Positions 40,166 to 51,234 of a DNA stretch of 64,000 nucleotides are shown here, one piece after another. Positions within the stretch are counted from its first letter, which is position 1, and each line of letters begins with the position of its first letter. The position numbers and the translations under genes were made by a program. The notes under the pieces were generated by a model, which worked only from the letters and a program-made list of their open reading frames with translations, did no database searches and was not told the DNA's origin. This DNA is from Mucilaginibacter sp. (GTDB lineage: Bacteria; Bacteroidota; Bacteroidia; Sphingobacteriales; Sphingobacteriaceae), in assembly GCA_028287895.1 (NCBI GenBank), contig JAQBOV010000055.1, forward strand, positions 1-64,000, in the 5' to 3' direction.

Positions 40166-43100
40166 TCACTGAACTTTAGTTGCTGCTTGTTGCCGGGCTT
40201 TCGCTTGTTTATCCTTCTCCTTCTGCTCCTGTTTGTATTTTCGTTGCATTTCTTTTTCTTTAGGGGTGCTTTTTTTGAATATCTGGCTGAAACGGTTGTA
40301 ATCTACCGTCAGGGTAAATCCCACACCGGTTTCAATAACTTGTCCTTCAATCACTACAAATTGATCGCGCCGGTAAAAACGCAGCATGTACCTTCCATCT
40401 GCGCTCAATTTATAATTTACCATGACATTGCCGGCGATATCGGAAGCCTTTTGTCCGGGTTGATTCTGACCCTCCAGGTTAAAGTTATTACCAACGTTTA
40501 CCGTAAGCCGGTCATTCAGGAACCGTTTGGAAAGACCCACGTTCAGGTCGGTCCGGTTTTGGGCTGTACCGGAAGAGTAATCCTGGCCGGATGTCAAGCC
40601 GAAATTAAGATCGACACCGGCAATCAGGTTACCGGCAAGGCGGTTTAGCTGATCTGACAATAAGCTGCTTACACTATTACGGACAAGTCCCTCAACTCCC
40701 GAGCTGCCGCCCTGGCTTTGTAATGGATTATCCCCGATAAAATGGCCAAGCACCAACACGCCCAACACCTGCTTGTTCAGTTCATTAGGATCTTGTCTGA
40801 TCTGTGAAAGCCGTGAATCAACCGTATTAATTATGTCCTGAGAAACGGTATAACTGCTGTCCGGTAATATAATATCAAAGCTGATATCTGGTTTTAACAG
40901 ATCATTTTTAAGATAAAGATTTACATTGAAAGGCAACTTTTGCTTGTACATGGTTTGATTGTCAGTTCCCGCTAACTGATTACTTACCAGGTCTATAGGG
41001 GGGACGTCCGCGATATAGGTAGCGGTGAGATTAATATTGGCACTGGTTGGATCCCCGGTCCAGGTAATTGAACTCCCTTTTTTAAAGACGAATTTACGAT
41101 TAACCGAGGCATATGAAAGATTATAAGAACCCTGGTTAACTACATAGGTGCCCGTAAGGTTCGTTTTTCCGCTTGGGTCAATGGCTCCGTTCAACTGTGC
41201 CTGCCCTTTTAAATGAACAATGTCGCCATTGTTTTGATCGACGACGATATTGAAATTGGCATTCGGATTGACAATAATATTAGCGGATATATCCAGCCCG
41301 TTCAAATCACTTTTCCGGAGCGAATCCAGGCGCCTTGCCAAAAGTATGGAGTCAGTTTTTGGTGAATTAGGATTAATGAATTCTACTACTCCTTTTCTAT
41401 CCTCTATGCTGGGGTCGTTGGATGGCAAAACGATGGTAAGGTCCGTTTTATCGTTAACGGTGAGGTTTGCATCAACAACGGGCGTATTCATATCGCCGCG
41501 TATTTTAATATCACTATTGATATATAATTTACCGTAATACAATTTATTATTTGCCTGCGTGGAATTCATTACCCTGAAGTTATCGGTATGAATATCCAGG
41601 TTGAAATCAAAGTCGGTATAGGTTTTAGTATAAACCGCACCTTTTATAACTGCTTTATTCCCGACCGAATCAACCAGTGTAAAATCATTAAAGTGCACAC
41701 CGTCATTACTAAATGTTATACTTTCTGCCGGCATGGTGAAGTAGGAGTTGAGCATGGAGATATTGAAGCCTACTTTATTAAACTTAATATCACCTCTTAT
41801 AGCAGGAGCAGCGGTAGTTCCCGCAATTTTTAATTGACCCGATAGATCGCCCCGTCCTTGTTTAATACTTCCAAAGCTGAAGCCTTCAATACTTTTTACA
41901 TTTAGTTTTACGATGTTAAGGTTCAAATCAAAGCGGCTTTGCGGGCCGGTGTAATAGATGCCGTCCATATTCACCTGATTGCCTTTGCCGGTGACGCTTA
42001 CATTGGCGGCAAAAGCATTGGCTGTTTGATTATTTACTTTGAGGGCAATATTACCAACGGTATCACCCTTAAAGTTAAAATCGCCGATATTTAGAGCAGC
42101 GGTAAATACCGGTGATTTTTGAAAATTGCTGATTCGTGCATTGCCATTTATTACCCCGCCGATTTGTAATGAATCCTGCTCTGCGATACGGGTTAATGTT
42201 TCAATATGGAAGTTTCTGAAATCAACGTTAACGGGCGAATTCATTTGCTGCGAAACGCTGGTGATGCTCAATACCTGGTTGCTGTTGGTGATGGTAAAAT
42301 CTTTTGCCAGCATGCCCTTGCTGCCAAACTGAAGCATATTGTCAGCGTTTACTGCCCAGAGTTTGTAATCAAGAAGCAGGCCATTTTGCAGGAAGCTAAA
42401 TTGATATTCGTCCGGTAGAATGCTGAACGCGCCGGCAATGCGGTAACGTTCTTTTTTAGCGGCATCCCGCACCTGTAAACTGATGTTGAGCTTATCGTTT
42501 TGCGCATTGCCTGTTATGCTGGTATAAAGCAGATTAACTGAGGAAGATGCCTTGATCTGGTCGGCTGTCAGGCTGTAATCTAATCTGTCCTGGTTAGTTT
42601 TGATAGCCAGCTTCAGATTACTCACCTCATTAGTGCCATAAATTACCTTTGGCATTGCTCCATTAACTATAAGATCACCTGTTTGACTATTGAAATAACC
42701 GTTTATAATTACCGGATCAAGTTGTTTCAGAGCCGGAGCAAACTGGGTAACCAGAGGCGTTTTTACAAACCGGGCATCAAAAATAAATTGTTCGGGTGCG
42801 TATTTTGGTTTGGCTTTAACGGTTTTTGTTGCTACAGACCTGTTAAAATATTGATCGATCACATCCTGCATTGCAGTGCCGATCTCCGTCAGTTTATATC
42901 TGCCCGCCAGGTGAGCGGTTAGCATCGGGGCTTTTAATCTTAAACTGCTGCTGTCGGCATTTGCAGTTGATATCAGGCTAACCGTATCCAGTTTAATCCG
43001 TTTGCCTGCATTAACCAGCAGCAAATCGGTAGCCCGGATATCAGCATTGAGGTAATCCGGGTCAGCGGTTGGCACATCGGCTGCAATTTTGCCGTGAAAG

Positions 43101-45268
43101 CGGGTGTCAGTTTTTGCAAGATTTAAATTTTGCAGGTTGATGCTGTCAATAACTAAGGTAGCTTTCACAGAAGGGTACTTTTTATTCAGATCAGCTTTAG
43201 CATCCAGGCTGAAATTAATATTGGGGTCTTTCATACGCGCAACAGCGGTATAACTGCCATTTACAGCGGTACCTTTTAACACCAGGTTTCTATAAGTGTA
43301 ACCTTTTATGTTTGCGCTTGCCACCTCCCCGTTTAATTGCAGGCTGGCCTTTTTAGGATCAGTCCCGGTTCCTGCCAGGTTAGCCGATAAAGTAATATTG
43401 CCGGCTGTTTGTGGTTGTTTGGTCAGGGCGCCCACGTTTAAATTATTTGCCTGGATACTTGCTGAATAAACCGCATTCGTTTTACTGCTGCCGTTCTTCA
43501 TGTTAGCATTCAGGTCAACATCACCATAGCTTGAGCGCAGCGCCATTTGAATATTGAAGTTTTTCATGCTTCCCTTAAATTTACCTTTCAGGTTCAGTTT
43601 TTCAGGGATACCGATATTAGCAGGCAGCGTTCCCCGCGGCACTACTTTTGCAAGGTCCGCCTGGCTGGTATTAAAGTCGGCTATATTCAGATCAAAATAG
43701 GCTTTATTCACATCAGGTAAGCCTTTGATAGTAGCCGAAGCTTTAATATGCGTATTACTCAAGCCGGTAATCTCTAATGATGGGATACTAAGATCATTTA
43801 CCTTGCCCATCACTTTGCCATTGATGCGGAAAACAGCGTTCGGCGAATGTCTGAACGGTTCCATGGCAGCCATCGCTGGCATCAATAATAATACATCTTT
43901 CAATCCCAAACTGCTGCCGTCCAGATCGGCATTGATCCGTATCTGGCTTATATCTTTACTGATATTAGCCAGTGAAGGATAACCCACTTCCAGATGTTTT
44001 TGCAAAACAGTGTGTGGTGTTTCAAGATATAAGTTGTTTAAATAGGATTTATGCGGACCATAGAAAAATGTGGTACGAAGCTTTCTGATTTCGAGGCCGC
44101 TTTTTTCACTAAAGGCCAGGTTGTTAACCTTTGCAGAAATAGTATCGGTATTATATGCGAGGTTTTCAAGATCCGCACTCAGATTACGGATATTCATGTG
44201 TGCATAATCCAAACCAGTGGCTAATGGCTTTTGTGCATTATTATCGAACTGAATATGATCGTTACTAAAGCTGATTTTCCTTAAAACAGCAGTCCATCCT
44301 TTTGTGCGTTGAGGGCCGGACACCAAAGTATCCAATTTTTTCACCGTTTTCGCTACCGCTTTCTTTACGGTTTGCGGTTTGGCGAAGGTGAGTGAAGCTC
44401 TGGTATCGTCAACAGATAGGTTATTAATATCAGCGACCTGATTTTTTAAGTCGAGCTTATTCATCACGACCAGGAATTTCCCCAGATTCACATCAGCAGC
44501 CATTTCATTGCTGCGGTAATTAATTTTGATTTTGGATACATCGATCGTACCCAGGTTAAGAACCATGTTGATGGGCTTGGTGGTTGTGTCTACGGTTGCA
44601 GCCTTCGCTAGCGATGACCCTGCCGGTGTCTGTACTATTTTGGCATCAACATCTGATAAGGTGATCTTTGGAATGCTAAATTTCATTTTATCCATATTAA
44701 AATCCTCAATACGGGTATCAAAATGACCAAGTATAAACTTTACATGATTACCATTGGTGGCATCCTTATAACTGATGTTTATTTTATCCAGAATGATTTT
44801 ACTTAGTGAAAACTTCATGCTGGAAGTAGTATCCGTAGGTCTTACCGGTTTTTTTTGTTCGCTGGTGAACGCTTTTATAATATAATCGAAATTGAAAACG
44901 CTGTCCGCCCCGCGGTTTACATTGGCTGTAATACCTTGGAGATTAATTTCATTTATTTCAACTTTATGGCTAAAAAGTTTTAACAGGCTGATGTCGACCT
45001 TCAGCTGATCACCTGCTATCAGGGTATCCTTTTTCTGATCTTCAAAATAAACGCTGTCTAGTACGATGAGCTTGGGTAGCCCCAAACTGATATGCCCTAT
45101 TTTAACTTTTGTATGAATTTTATTTTGCAAAAAGGTTACCGCTTTGTCCTTTGCAAAATTTTGAACGGCAGGTATTTGTATTAAAATCACTACAAGCAGT
45201 AATAAAAATATTACACTGCCAATAATCCAAAGAATGGTCTTTAGCGCTATGCGTCCAAATCGTTCCAA
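40166..45268 (-). CDS. Translocation/assembly module TamB-family protein
   Basis: 1700 aa, N-terminal TM anchor, long beta-repeats, C-terminal DUF490-like region; adjacent to the TamA-like gene. Confidence 0.88.
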   Translation of the reverse strand: MERFGRIALKTILWIIGSVIFLLLLVVILIQIPAVQNFAKDKAVTFLQNKIHTKVKIGHISLGLPKLIVLDSVYFEDQKKDTLIAGDQLKVDISLLKLFSHKVEINEINLQGITANVNRGADSVFNFDYIIKAFTSEQKKPVRPTDTTSSMKFSLSKIILDKINISYKDATNGNHVKFILGHFDTRIEDFNMDKMKFSIPKITLSDVDAKIVQTPAGSSLAKAATVDTTTKPINMVLNLGTIDVSKIKINYRSNEMAADVNLGKFLVVMNKLDLKNQVADINNLSVDDTRASLTFAKPQTVKKAVAKTVKKLDTLVSGPQRTKGWTAVLRKISFSNDHIQFDNNAQKPLATGLDYAHMNIRNLSADLENLAYNTDTISAKVNNLAFSEKSGLEIRKLRTTFFYGPHKSYLNNLYLETPHTVLQKHLEVGYPSLANISKDISQIRINADLDGSSLGLKDVLLLMPAMAAMEPFRHSPNAVFRINGKVMGKVNDLSIPSLEITGLSNTHIKASATIKGLPDVNKAYFDLNIADFNTSQADLAKVVPRGTLPANIGIPEKLNLKGKFKGSMKNFNIQMALRSSYGDVDLNANMKNGSSKTNAVYSASIQANNLNVGALTKQPQTAGNITLSANLAGTGTDPKKASLQLNGEVASANIKGYTYRNLVLKGTAVNGSYTAVARMKDPNINFSLDAKADLNKKYPSVKATLVIDSINLQNLNLAKTDTRFHGKIAADVPTADPDYLNADIRATDLLLVNAGKRIKLDTVSLISTANADSSSLRLKAPMLTAHLAGRYKLTEIGTAMQDVIDQYFNRSVATKTVKAKPKYAPEQFIFDARFVKTPLVTQFAPALKQLDPVIINGYFNSQTGDLIVNGAMPKVIYGTNEVSNLKLAIKTNQDRLDYSLTADQIKASSSVNLLYTSITGNAQNDKLNISLQVRDAAKKERYRIAGAFSILPDEYQFSFLQNGLLLDYKLWAVNADNMLQFGSKGMLAKDFTITNSNQVLSITSVSQQMNSPVNVDFRNFHIETLTRIAEQDSLQIGGVINGNARISNFQKSPVFTAALNIGDFNFKGDTVGNIALKVNNQTANAFAANVSVTGKGNQVNMDGIYYTGPQSRFDLNLNIVKLNVKSIEGFSFGSIKQGRGDLSGQLKIAGTTAAPAIRGDIKFNKVGFNISMLNSYFTMPAESITFSNDGVHFNDFTLVDSVGNKAVIKGAVYTKTYTDFDFNLDIHTDNFRVMNSTQANNKLYYGKLYINSDIKIRGDMNTPVVDANLTVNDKTDLTIVLPSNDPSIEDRKGVVEFINPNSPKTDSILLARRLDSLRKSDLNGLDISANIIVNPNANFNIVVDQNNGDIVHLKGQAQLNGAIDPSGKTNLTGTYVVNQGSYNLSYASVNRKFVFKKGSSITWTGDPTSANINLTATYIADVPPIDLVSNQLAGTDNQTMYKQKLPFNVNLYLKNDLLKPDISFDIILPDSSYTVSQDIINTVDSRLSQIRQDPNELNKQVLGVLVLGHFIGDNPLQSQGGSSGVEGLVRNSVSSLLSDQLNRLAGNLIAGVDLNFGLTSGQDYSSGTAQNRTDLNVGLSKRFLNDRLTVNVGNNFNLEGQNQPGQKASDIAGNVMVNYKLSADGRYMLRFYRRDQFVVIEGQVIETGVGFTLTVDYNRFSQIFKKSTPKEKEMQRKYKQEQKEKDKQAKARQQAATKVQ

Positions 45269-45461
45269 TTTTTATAGATTTTCCAAAGGTTAAGACTATC
45301 TTAAATTAATATAATCAAATAACATGCTAATGTTCATTGGCTCCTTAATGGTCATATTACAGGCTTGTTATTAAAATGCCTTTCAGTTTTCAACATCTGT
45401 ACACCTGAACTTGTTTTTTAATAGATTTGTATTCTCCAGAGAAAGTTGAAACGGATCAGTT

Positions 45462-48400
45462 ATGCCAGATTTTTCGCACTTACACGTACATACCCAGTTT
45501 TCATTGTTAGACGGTGCCGCTGATATCTCCAAATTATACAAAAAGGCAGCCAGCGATGGAATGAAGGCTTTGGCTATTACCGATCACGGCAATATGTTCG
45601 GGGTATTTAAGTTTGTTGCCGAAGCAGGCAAGCATAATATCAAACCGATCGTAGGCTGCGAGTTTTATGTGGTTGAAGACCGGCACAAAAAACAATTTAC
45701 CAAGGAAAAGAAGGACATTCGCTGTCATCAGTTGCTTTTGGCTAAAAATGCCGAGGGCTACAAGAACCTGGTGAAGCTTTGCTCATTGGGCTATATGGAA
45801 GGGCTTTACAGTAAATGGCCGCGCATTGATAAAGAACTGATATTAAAATATCATAAAGGATTAATTGCCACTACTTGTTGTATCGGTGCATCGGTGCCGC
45901 AGGCTATACTAAAAAAGGGGGAACACGAAGCGGAACAGGAATTTAAATGGTGGCTTGACCTCTTTGGCCCGGACTATTATATTGAGTTGCAGCGGCATGA
46001 TATCCCTGAGCAGAATACGGTTAATGCAGTACTGTTAAAATTTGCCAAAAAGTATAACGTAAAAGTGATCTGCTCCAATGATTCACATTATGTAGATCGC
46101 CAGGACTCAAATGCACATGATATTTTGCTTTGTGTAAACACAGGCGATATGCAAAGCACGCCTATAGCTACCGATGAAGAGGGTGGCAAAGGGTATCGCT
46201 TTGGTTTCCCGAATGACCAGTTTTACTTTAAGACGCAGGCCGAAATGGGCAAACTGTTTAGCGACTTACCTGAGTCATTGGATAATACCAACGAGATTGT
46301 AGATAAGGTTGAAGTATTGAAACTGAAGCGGGATATTTTATTACCCAACTTCGTCATCCCGGACGAATTTAAGATACATAACACGCCTGATGCCGATACC
46401 CTCAACCAGTGGGAGTATCTAAAGCACCTCACCTTTGTGGGCGCCAAGGAGCGTTATAAAGATATCAGTCCGGAAGCGGAAGAACGCATCAACTTTGAGC
46501 TCTTCACTATCCGTACCATGGGTTTTGCCGGGTACTTTTTGATTGTGGCCGACTTTATAAAAGAAGGACGCAATATGGGCGTATTTATTGGCCCCGGCCG
46601 CGGATCGGCTGCCGGTTCGGTAGTAGCCTATTGTACAGGAATTACCAATATCGACCCCTTAAAGTATAACCTCCTGTTTGAACGTTTCCTTAACCCCGAC
46701 CGTAAGTCGATGCCCGATATCGATACGGACTTTGACGATGCAGGCCGGCAAAAAGTGATCGATTATGTAGTTGATAAATATGGTAAAAACCAGGTAGCAC
46801 AGATCATTACCTACGGCTCTATGGCCGCACGTACCAGCATACAGGATGTAGGCAGGGTATTGGACATGCCGCTGTCGGAAGTTACAGCCCTGAAAAAGCT
46901 TGTGCCGGACACTTTGGGTATTACCTTACGTGGCGCTATTGACCAGGTGCCCGAACTTCAGCAAATATACAAGGACCCCGGTCTGAAAGGCATTGTACTT
47001 CGTGAGGCCGAAAAACTGGAAGGATCGGTACGTAATACCGGTGTGCATGCTGCCGGTATCATCATTGCACCTTATGACCTTACGGATATTGTTCCGGTAG
47101 CGACAGCCAAGGATTCTGACCTGCTGGTAACCCAGTTTGACGGTCGGGTGATAGAGGATGCCGGCGTTATCAAAATGGACTTTTTGGGTCTTAAAACACT
47201 CACCATTATTAAGGATGCTTTAAGACTGATCAAACAAAATCATGGTGTCACTATCGACATCGATTATATCTCGCTGGAAGACGAAGAAACCTTTGCGTTA
47301 TATCAACGCGGTGATACCAACGGTACTTTCCAGTTTGAAAGCGACGGGATGCAAATGTATCTGCGCGACCTTCGGCCCGATAAGTTTGAGGACCTGATCG
47401 CCATGAACGCTTTATATCGCCCGGGACCGATAGAATATATCCCCAACTTTATTAAACGTAAGCACGGGCTGGAACCGATCACCTTTGATCTGGCCGATAT
47501 GGAGGAATACCTGGGCGAAACCTACGGTATTACTGTTTATCAGGAACAGGTGATGCTTCTTTCGCAGAAACTGGCCGGCTTTAGTAAAGGTGATGCCGAC
47601 GTGCTGCGTAAAGCGATGGGCAAGAAGCAGATAGAAGTGCTTAACAAAATGGAGGCCCAGTTTATGGACGGGGCTGCAGCTAAAGGGCACCCTAAGGATA
47701 AGCTGACCAAGATATGGAACGACTGGAAGGCGTTTGCACAATACGCCTTCAATAAATCGCACTCCACCTGCTACGCTTTTGTGGCTTATCAAACCGCTTA
47801 CTTAAAGGCGCATTACCCTGGTGAGTATATGGCCGCGGTATTAAATAACCAGAACAGCATTGAAAAAATATCCTTCTTTATGGAAGAATGCCGGCGCATG
47901 AGCGTACCTGTGCTTGGTCCGGATATTAATGAATCGGATATGGCATTTGCTGTAAATAAAAAAGGCGAGGTGCGTTTTGGATTTACAGGGATTAAGGGCG
48001 TAGGTGATAAAGCCATAGAAAGCATTATCGAGGAGCGGGAAAAGAACGGCCCGTATACCTCTGTTTATGATTTTGCAAGGCGTTCCAATGTGCGTTCGGT
48101 TAATAAAAAATCATACGAAAACCTGGTTTACAGCGGGGCTTTTGACGAATTTAAATTGAACCGGGCCCAGTTTTTTGCCAAAACTGAAAATGGTATATTG
48201 ACAGGGGTGGAGCGGCTGAATAAATATGCTAATGATTATCAGAATACCCAAAACAGCTCACAGTCATCCTTATTTGGCGGTTCGGTAGCGTCTTATATTC
48301 CGGAGCCACCGATGCCTGATGCAGAGGAATGGCCGCTGATCGAAAAGTTAAAATATGAAAAGGATGTGATCGGCATTTACCTTACCGGGCACCCGCTGGA

Positions 48401-49046
48401 TAATTATAAACTGGAATTACAGCGTTATTGCAATACCACGGTATCTGATCTTAAACTGATGCAAAAAGCCCGCTCCGGTGAAGGGGGGGACGATATAAAG
48501 GTTGCCTTTGCCGAGTTACGCAAACGGGCAGACGTAAGCGTAGGCGGCCTGGTTTCAAACGTTCAGCATAAAATGACCAAGACGGGCAAGCCGTTCGGCA
48601 CTTTTGTGATTGAAGATTATAATGACTCTTACGAGTTTGCCTTGTTTGGCGAGGATTATATTAAATTCAGGAATCTGCTTGTTGATGGTTACTTCCTGCA
48701 TATTAAGGGAAGTATCGAAGAAAAATTCAAACAAAAAGATAACTGGGACCTGCGCATCGCTTCCATGTCGCTGTTATCTGAAATGCGGGATAAATTGATG
48801 AAATCAATGACGGTTTGCCTCGAACTAAATTCGCTGAACAGCAGTTTAATGGATAGGCTTGAACAAATAGTGGAAAGCAATAATCAGAAATATCCTGTAA
48901 AAAACTGCACCCTGCGGTTTATGGTGAAGGATATGGAGGAATCCATACTGGTAGAACTGCCTTCAAAAACCTTTAAGGTCAACCCAAGCGATGATCTGAT
49001 GGCCGAGATACAAACTTTGACCAATGTTGAGCCGATGATTAAATAG
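45462..49046 (+). CDS. dnaE: DNA polymerase III subunit alpha
   Basis: PHP domain FSHLHVHTQFSLLDGAADI; GPGRGSAAGSVVAYCTGIT; PDIDTDFDD. Confidence 0.97.
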   Translation: MPDFSHLHVHTQFSLLDGAADISKLYKKAASDGMKALAITDHGNMFGVFKFVAEAGKHNIKPIVGCEFYVVEDRHKKQFTKEKKDIRCHQLLLAKNAEGYKNLVKLCSLGYMEGLYSKWPRIDKELILKYHKGLIATTCCIGASVPQAILKKGEHEAEQEFKWWLDLFGPDYYIELQRHDIPEQNTVNAVLLKFAKKYNVKVICSNDSHYVDRQDSNAHDILLCVNTGDMQSTPIATDEEGGKGYRFGFPNDQFYFKTQAEMGKLFSDLPESLDNTNEIVDKVEVLKLKRDILLPNFVIPDEFKIHNTPDADTLNQWEYLKHLTFVGAKERYKDISPEAEERINFELFTIRTMGFAGYFLIVADFIKEGRNMGVFIGPGRGSAAGSVVAYCTGITNIDPLKYNLLFERFLNPDRKSMPDIDTDFDDAGRQKVIDYVVDKYGKNQVAQIITYGSMAARTSIQDVGRVLDMPLSEVTALKKLVPDTLGITLRGAIDQVPELQQIYKDPGLKGIVLREAEKLEGSVRNTGVHAAGIIIAPYDLTDIVPVATAKDSDLLVTQFDGRVIEDAGVIKMDFLGLKTLTIIKDALRLIKQNHGVTIDIDYISLEDEETFALYQRGDTNGTFQFESDGMQMYLRDLRPDKFEDLIAMNALYRPGPIEYIPNFIKRKHGLEPITFDLADMEEYLGETYGITVYQEQVMLLSQKLAGFSKGDADVLRKAMGKKQIEVLNKMEAQFMDGAAAKGHPKDKLTKIWNDWKAFAQYAFNKSHSTCYAFVAYQTAYLKAHYPGEYMAAVLNNQNSIEKISFFMEECRRMSVPVLGPDINESDMAFAVNKKGEVRFGFTGIKGVGDKAIESIIEEREKNGPYTSVYDFARRSNVRSVNKKSYENLVYSGAFDEFKLNRAQFFAKTENGILTGVERLNKYANDYQNTQNSSQSSLFGGSVASYIPEPPMPDAEEWPLIEKLKYEKDVIGIYLTGHPLDNYKLELQRYCNTTVSDLKLMQKARSGEGGDDIKVAFAELRKRADVSVGGLVSNVQHKMTKTGKPFGTFVIEDYNDSYEFALFGEDYIKFRNLLVDGYFLHIKGSIEEKFKQKDNWDLRIASMSLLSEMRDKLMKSMTVCLELNSLNSSLMDRLEQIVESNNQKYPVKNCTLRFMVKDMEESILVELPSKTFKVNPSDDLMAEIQTLTNVEPMIK

Positions 49047-49216
49047 CAGTTCAAAAGGACAATTATTTGCAATTTTAAGCTATAAAATGTGTATTAATAC
49101 CGGTAATGTTAATAAAATATTTTAGCATCAATTGTTTAAAACACTACTTTTATTGTCACCCAAAAGTTAAGCTGTTAATTGATAATAACGGGATTGTCAC
49201 ATTGTCATGCCTGCAC

Positions 49217-49248
49217 TTGTGGCAAGCTATTTGAATAGTATATATTTG
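49217..49248 (+). promoter_or_regulatory. Candidate trxA promoter: TTG-N21-TATATTTG
   Basis: TTG 49217-49219 and TATATTTG 49241-49248, 30 bp before the trxA ATG. Confidence 0.5.
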
Positions 49249-49278
49249 TTGTAACAATAATTTTAAAATAGAAAGATT

Positions 49279-49599
49279 ATGGCTTTAGAAATAACTGATG
49301 CAAACTTTGAAGAACTTGTTCTTAAATCAGATAAACCGGTTTTAGTTGACTTTTGGGCAGAATGGTGCGGTCCATGTCGTATGGTAGGTCCCGTAGTTGA
49401 AGAAATTTCAAAGGAATACAACGGCAGAGCTGTTGTAGGCAAAGTAAACGTGGATAACAACCCTGGTATATCAATGAAGTTTGGCATCCGTAATATCCCT
49501 GCTTTATTGTTCTTTAATAAGGGCGAAATAGTAGACAAACAAATAGGCGCCGTTCCAAAATCTGTGCTTGCAGGTAAATTAGACAAGCAAATAGCTTAA
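49279..49599 (+). CDS. trxA: Thioredoxin
   Basis: VDFWAEWCGPCRMVGPVVEEIS active site WCGPC. Confidence 0.97.
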   Translation: MALEITDANFEELVLKSDKPVLVDFWAEWCGPCRMVGPVVEEISKEYNGRAVVGKVNVDNNPGISMKFGIRNIPALLFFNKGEIVDKQIGAVPKSVLAGKLDKQIA

Positions 49600-49623
49600 T
49601 ATATACCAATTTGTACATCAAAT

Positions 49624-49654
49624 GACCCGCCCCGGATTTTTTCCGGAGCGGGTC
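49624..49654. terminator. Intrinsic terminator after trxA
   Basis: GACCCGCcCCGGA-TTTTT-TCCGGaGCGGGTC stem with one mismatch, followed by T-rich sequence. Confidence 0.8.
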
Positions 49655-49667
49655 GTTTGGTTTTATG

Positions 49668-50081
49668 CTATTTGTGCTGTACCATGAGCAGCATTTCATT
49701 TGCTGACTGATAGTCTTCAAGGCAGATGGAATCGCGCTTTGCATCAGGATGTTTTAACAATTCATCAAAAGCTTCAGGGATCTGAGAAATGTTTTCGCGC
49801 CAGTTTTTCAGCGTAGTGCACAAATAAATACCTTTGGGAATATTATAGCAGGGCAGATCATGTTCATCTGCATCGCCGCCCTCGGCGTTTTCAGCAATGC
49901 AGACCCTGTAAATTAAATCACCTGTGCATTCGGTTACCCCATAAATATGGCGTCCATCAAAACCATCGAGCTGTTTTTCAAATTCGTCAAAAAGCGCCGG
50001 TATGCCGGCCGGCACCTGATCGGTCTGCATAAAAAATGTTTTAATATCTTCTCTGATCTCGATCGTCTTTATTTCTGGCAT
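49668..50081 (-). CDS. Hypothetical protein, possibly GyrI-like/effector-binding fold
   Basis: MPEIKTIEIREDIKTFFMQTDQVPAGIPALFDEFEKQL...; fold is a guess, ORF itself well supported. Confidence 0.55.
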   Translation of the reverse strand: MPEIKTIEIREDIKTFFMQTDQVPAGIPALFDEFEKQLDGFDGRHIYGVTECTGDLIYRVCIAENAEGGDADEHDLPCYNIPKGIYLCTTLKNWRENISQIPEAFDELLKHPDAKRDSICLEDYQSANEMLLMVQHK

Positions 50082-50157
50082 TTGATTATAACAAATTCCA
50101 AATTACCAAGTTTCTTTTTATTTGGATACTTCAGTGCGTTATTCTACATTAGCAAAT

Positions 50158-51078
50158 ATGCCAAAGCTTAGTGATGAACAGCAGATAAGGCAGCTGGCTA
50201 ACCTGGAGTTGCTGGCAAGACAAGTGGTGGAGGGTTTTATAACCGGGCTGCACCAAAGCCCTTTCCATGGATTCTCCGTTGAGTTTGCCGAGCACCGTTT
50301 ATATAACAATGGCGAATCGGTAAAAAATATCGACTGGAAATTATTGGCCCGTACCGATAAATTGTTTGTAAAGCAATTTGAAGAGGAAACCAACCTGCGC
50401 TGTTACCTGCTGCTGGACACTTCTTCGTCAATGAATTATCCTGATAAAGGGATTAACAAACTGCAATTTTCTGTTTATGCGGTAGCCTCATTGATCTACC
50501 TGTTTAAAAAACAACGCGATGCGTTTGGGTTGTGCCTTTTTTCGGATAAGATAGAGCAGATAAGCGCCGCCAGATCAACATCCAAGCATCTTTTTTACTT
50601 ATACGCAGAGCTTGAAAAAGCTTACAACCAACCGAAAATAAACGCCGCTACGGACATTACCGGGGTATTGCACCATGTAGCTGAAGAAATACATCAGCGA
50701 TCCATGATCATCCTGTTTAGTGATATGCTTGAAAACGGGTATAATGAGGAGAAACTAAAAGCATTGTTTGCGGCTATCCAGCATTTGAAATACAACAAGC
50801 ACGAGGTGGTGATCTTTAACGTAAATGACCGGCACAAGGAGTTGGAATTTAATTTCGACAACCGGCCACATCATTTTGTAGATATCGAAAGCGGCCAGCA
50901 GATCCGGGTGCATCCCGGTAAAATACGTGAAGCTTACCGGGAAAATCTTGATAAGTACCGGCATCAGTTAGCGTTAAAATGTGCACAATATCATGTCGAC
51001 CTGGTTGACGCTAATATACATGAGGGCTATAATAACATTCTGAAGGCTTACCTTGTCAAACGAAATAGCATGGTCTGA
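50158..51078 (+). CDS. DUF58-domain protein (vWA-like)
   Basis: HQSPFHGFSVEFAEHRLYNNGESVKNIDWKLLARTDKLFVKQFEEETNLRCYLLLDTSSSM; start refined from 50122. Confidence 0.9.
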   Translation: MPKLSDEQQIRQLANLELLARQVVEGFITGLHQSPFHGFSVEFAEHRLYNNGESVKNIDWKLLARTDKLFVKQFEEETNLRCYLLLDTSSSMNYPDKGINKLQFSVYAVASLIYLFKKQRDAFGLCLFSDKIEQISAARSTSKHLFYLYAELEKAYNQPKINAATDITGVLHHVAEEIHQRSMIILFSDMLENGYNEEKLKALFAAIQHLKYNKHEVVIFNVNDRHKELEFNFDNRPHHFVDIESGQQIRVHPGKIREAYRENLDKYRHQLALKCAQYHVDLVDANIHEGYNNILKAYLVKRNSMV

Positions 51079-51234
51079 GGCGCTGGATAATTGTAAATAA
51101 TTCAAAACTTATAACCGATTCAAATCGTATCTGATCAATAAAACTTTCAATTTTTGTGCTTAAATAAAGGCTTTGTGAAATTATATCAATCAATTTGTGT
51201 GCGACAGTGTTAATGAATAAACTTATTTGCTTGT

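Noticed and set aside
40187-44726. Multiple plus-strand ORFs (60-153 aa) inside the TamB gene
   Set aside because: All antisense to one long well-supported ORF; typical shadow ORFs.
47412-47792. 126-aa ORF antisense to dnaE
   Set aside because: Shadow of the highly conserved polymerase coding sequence.
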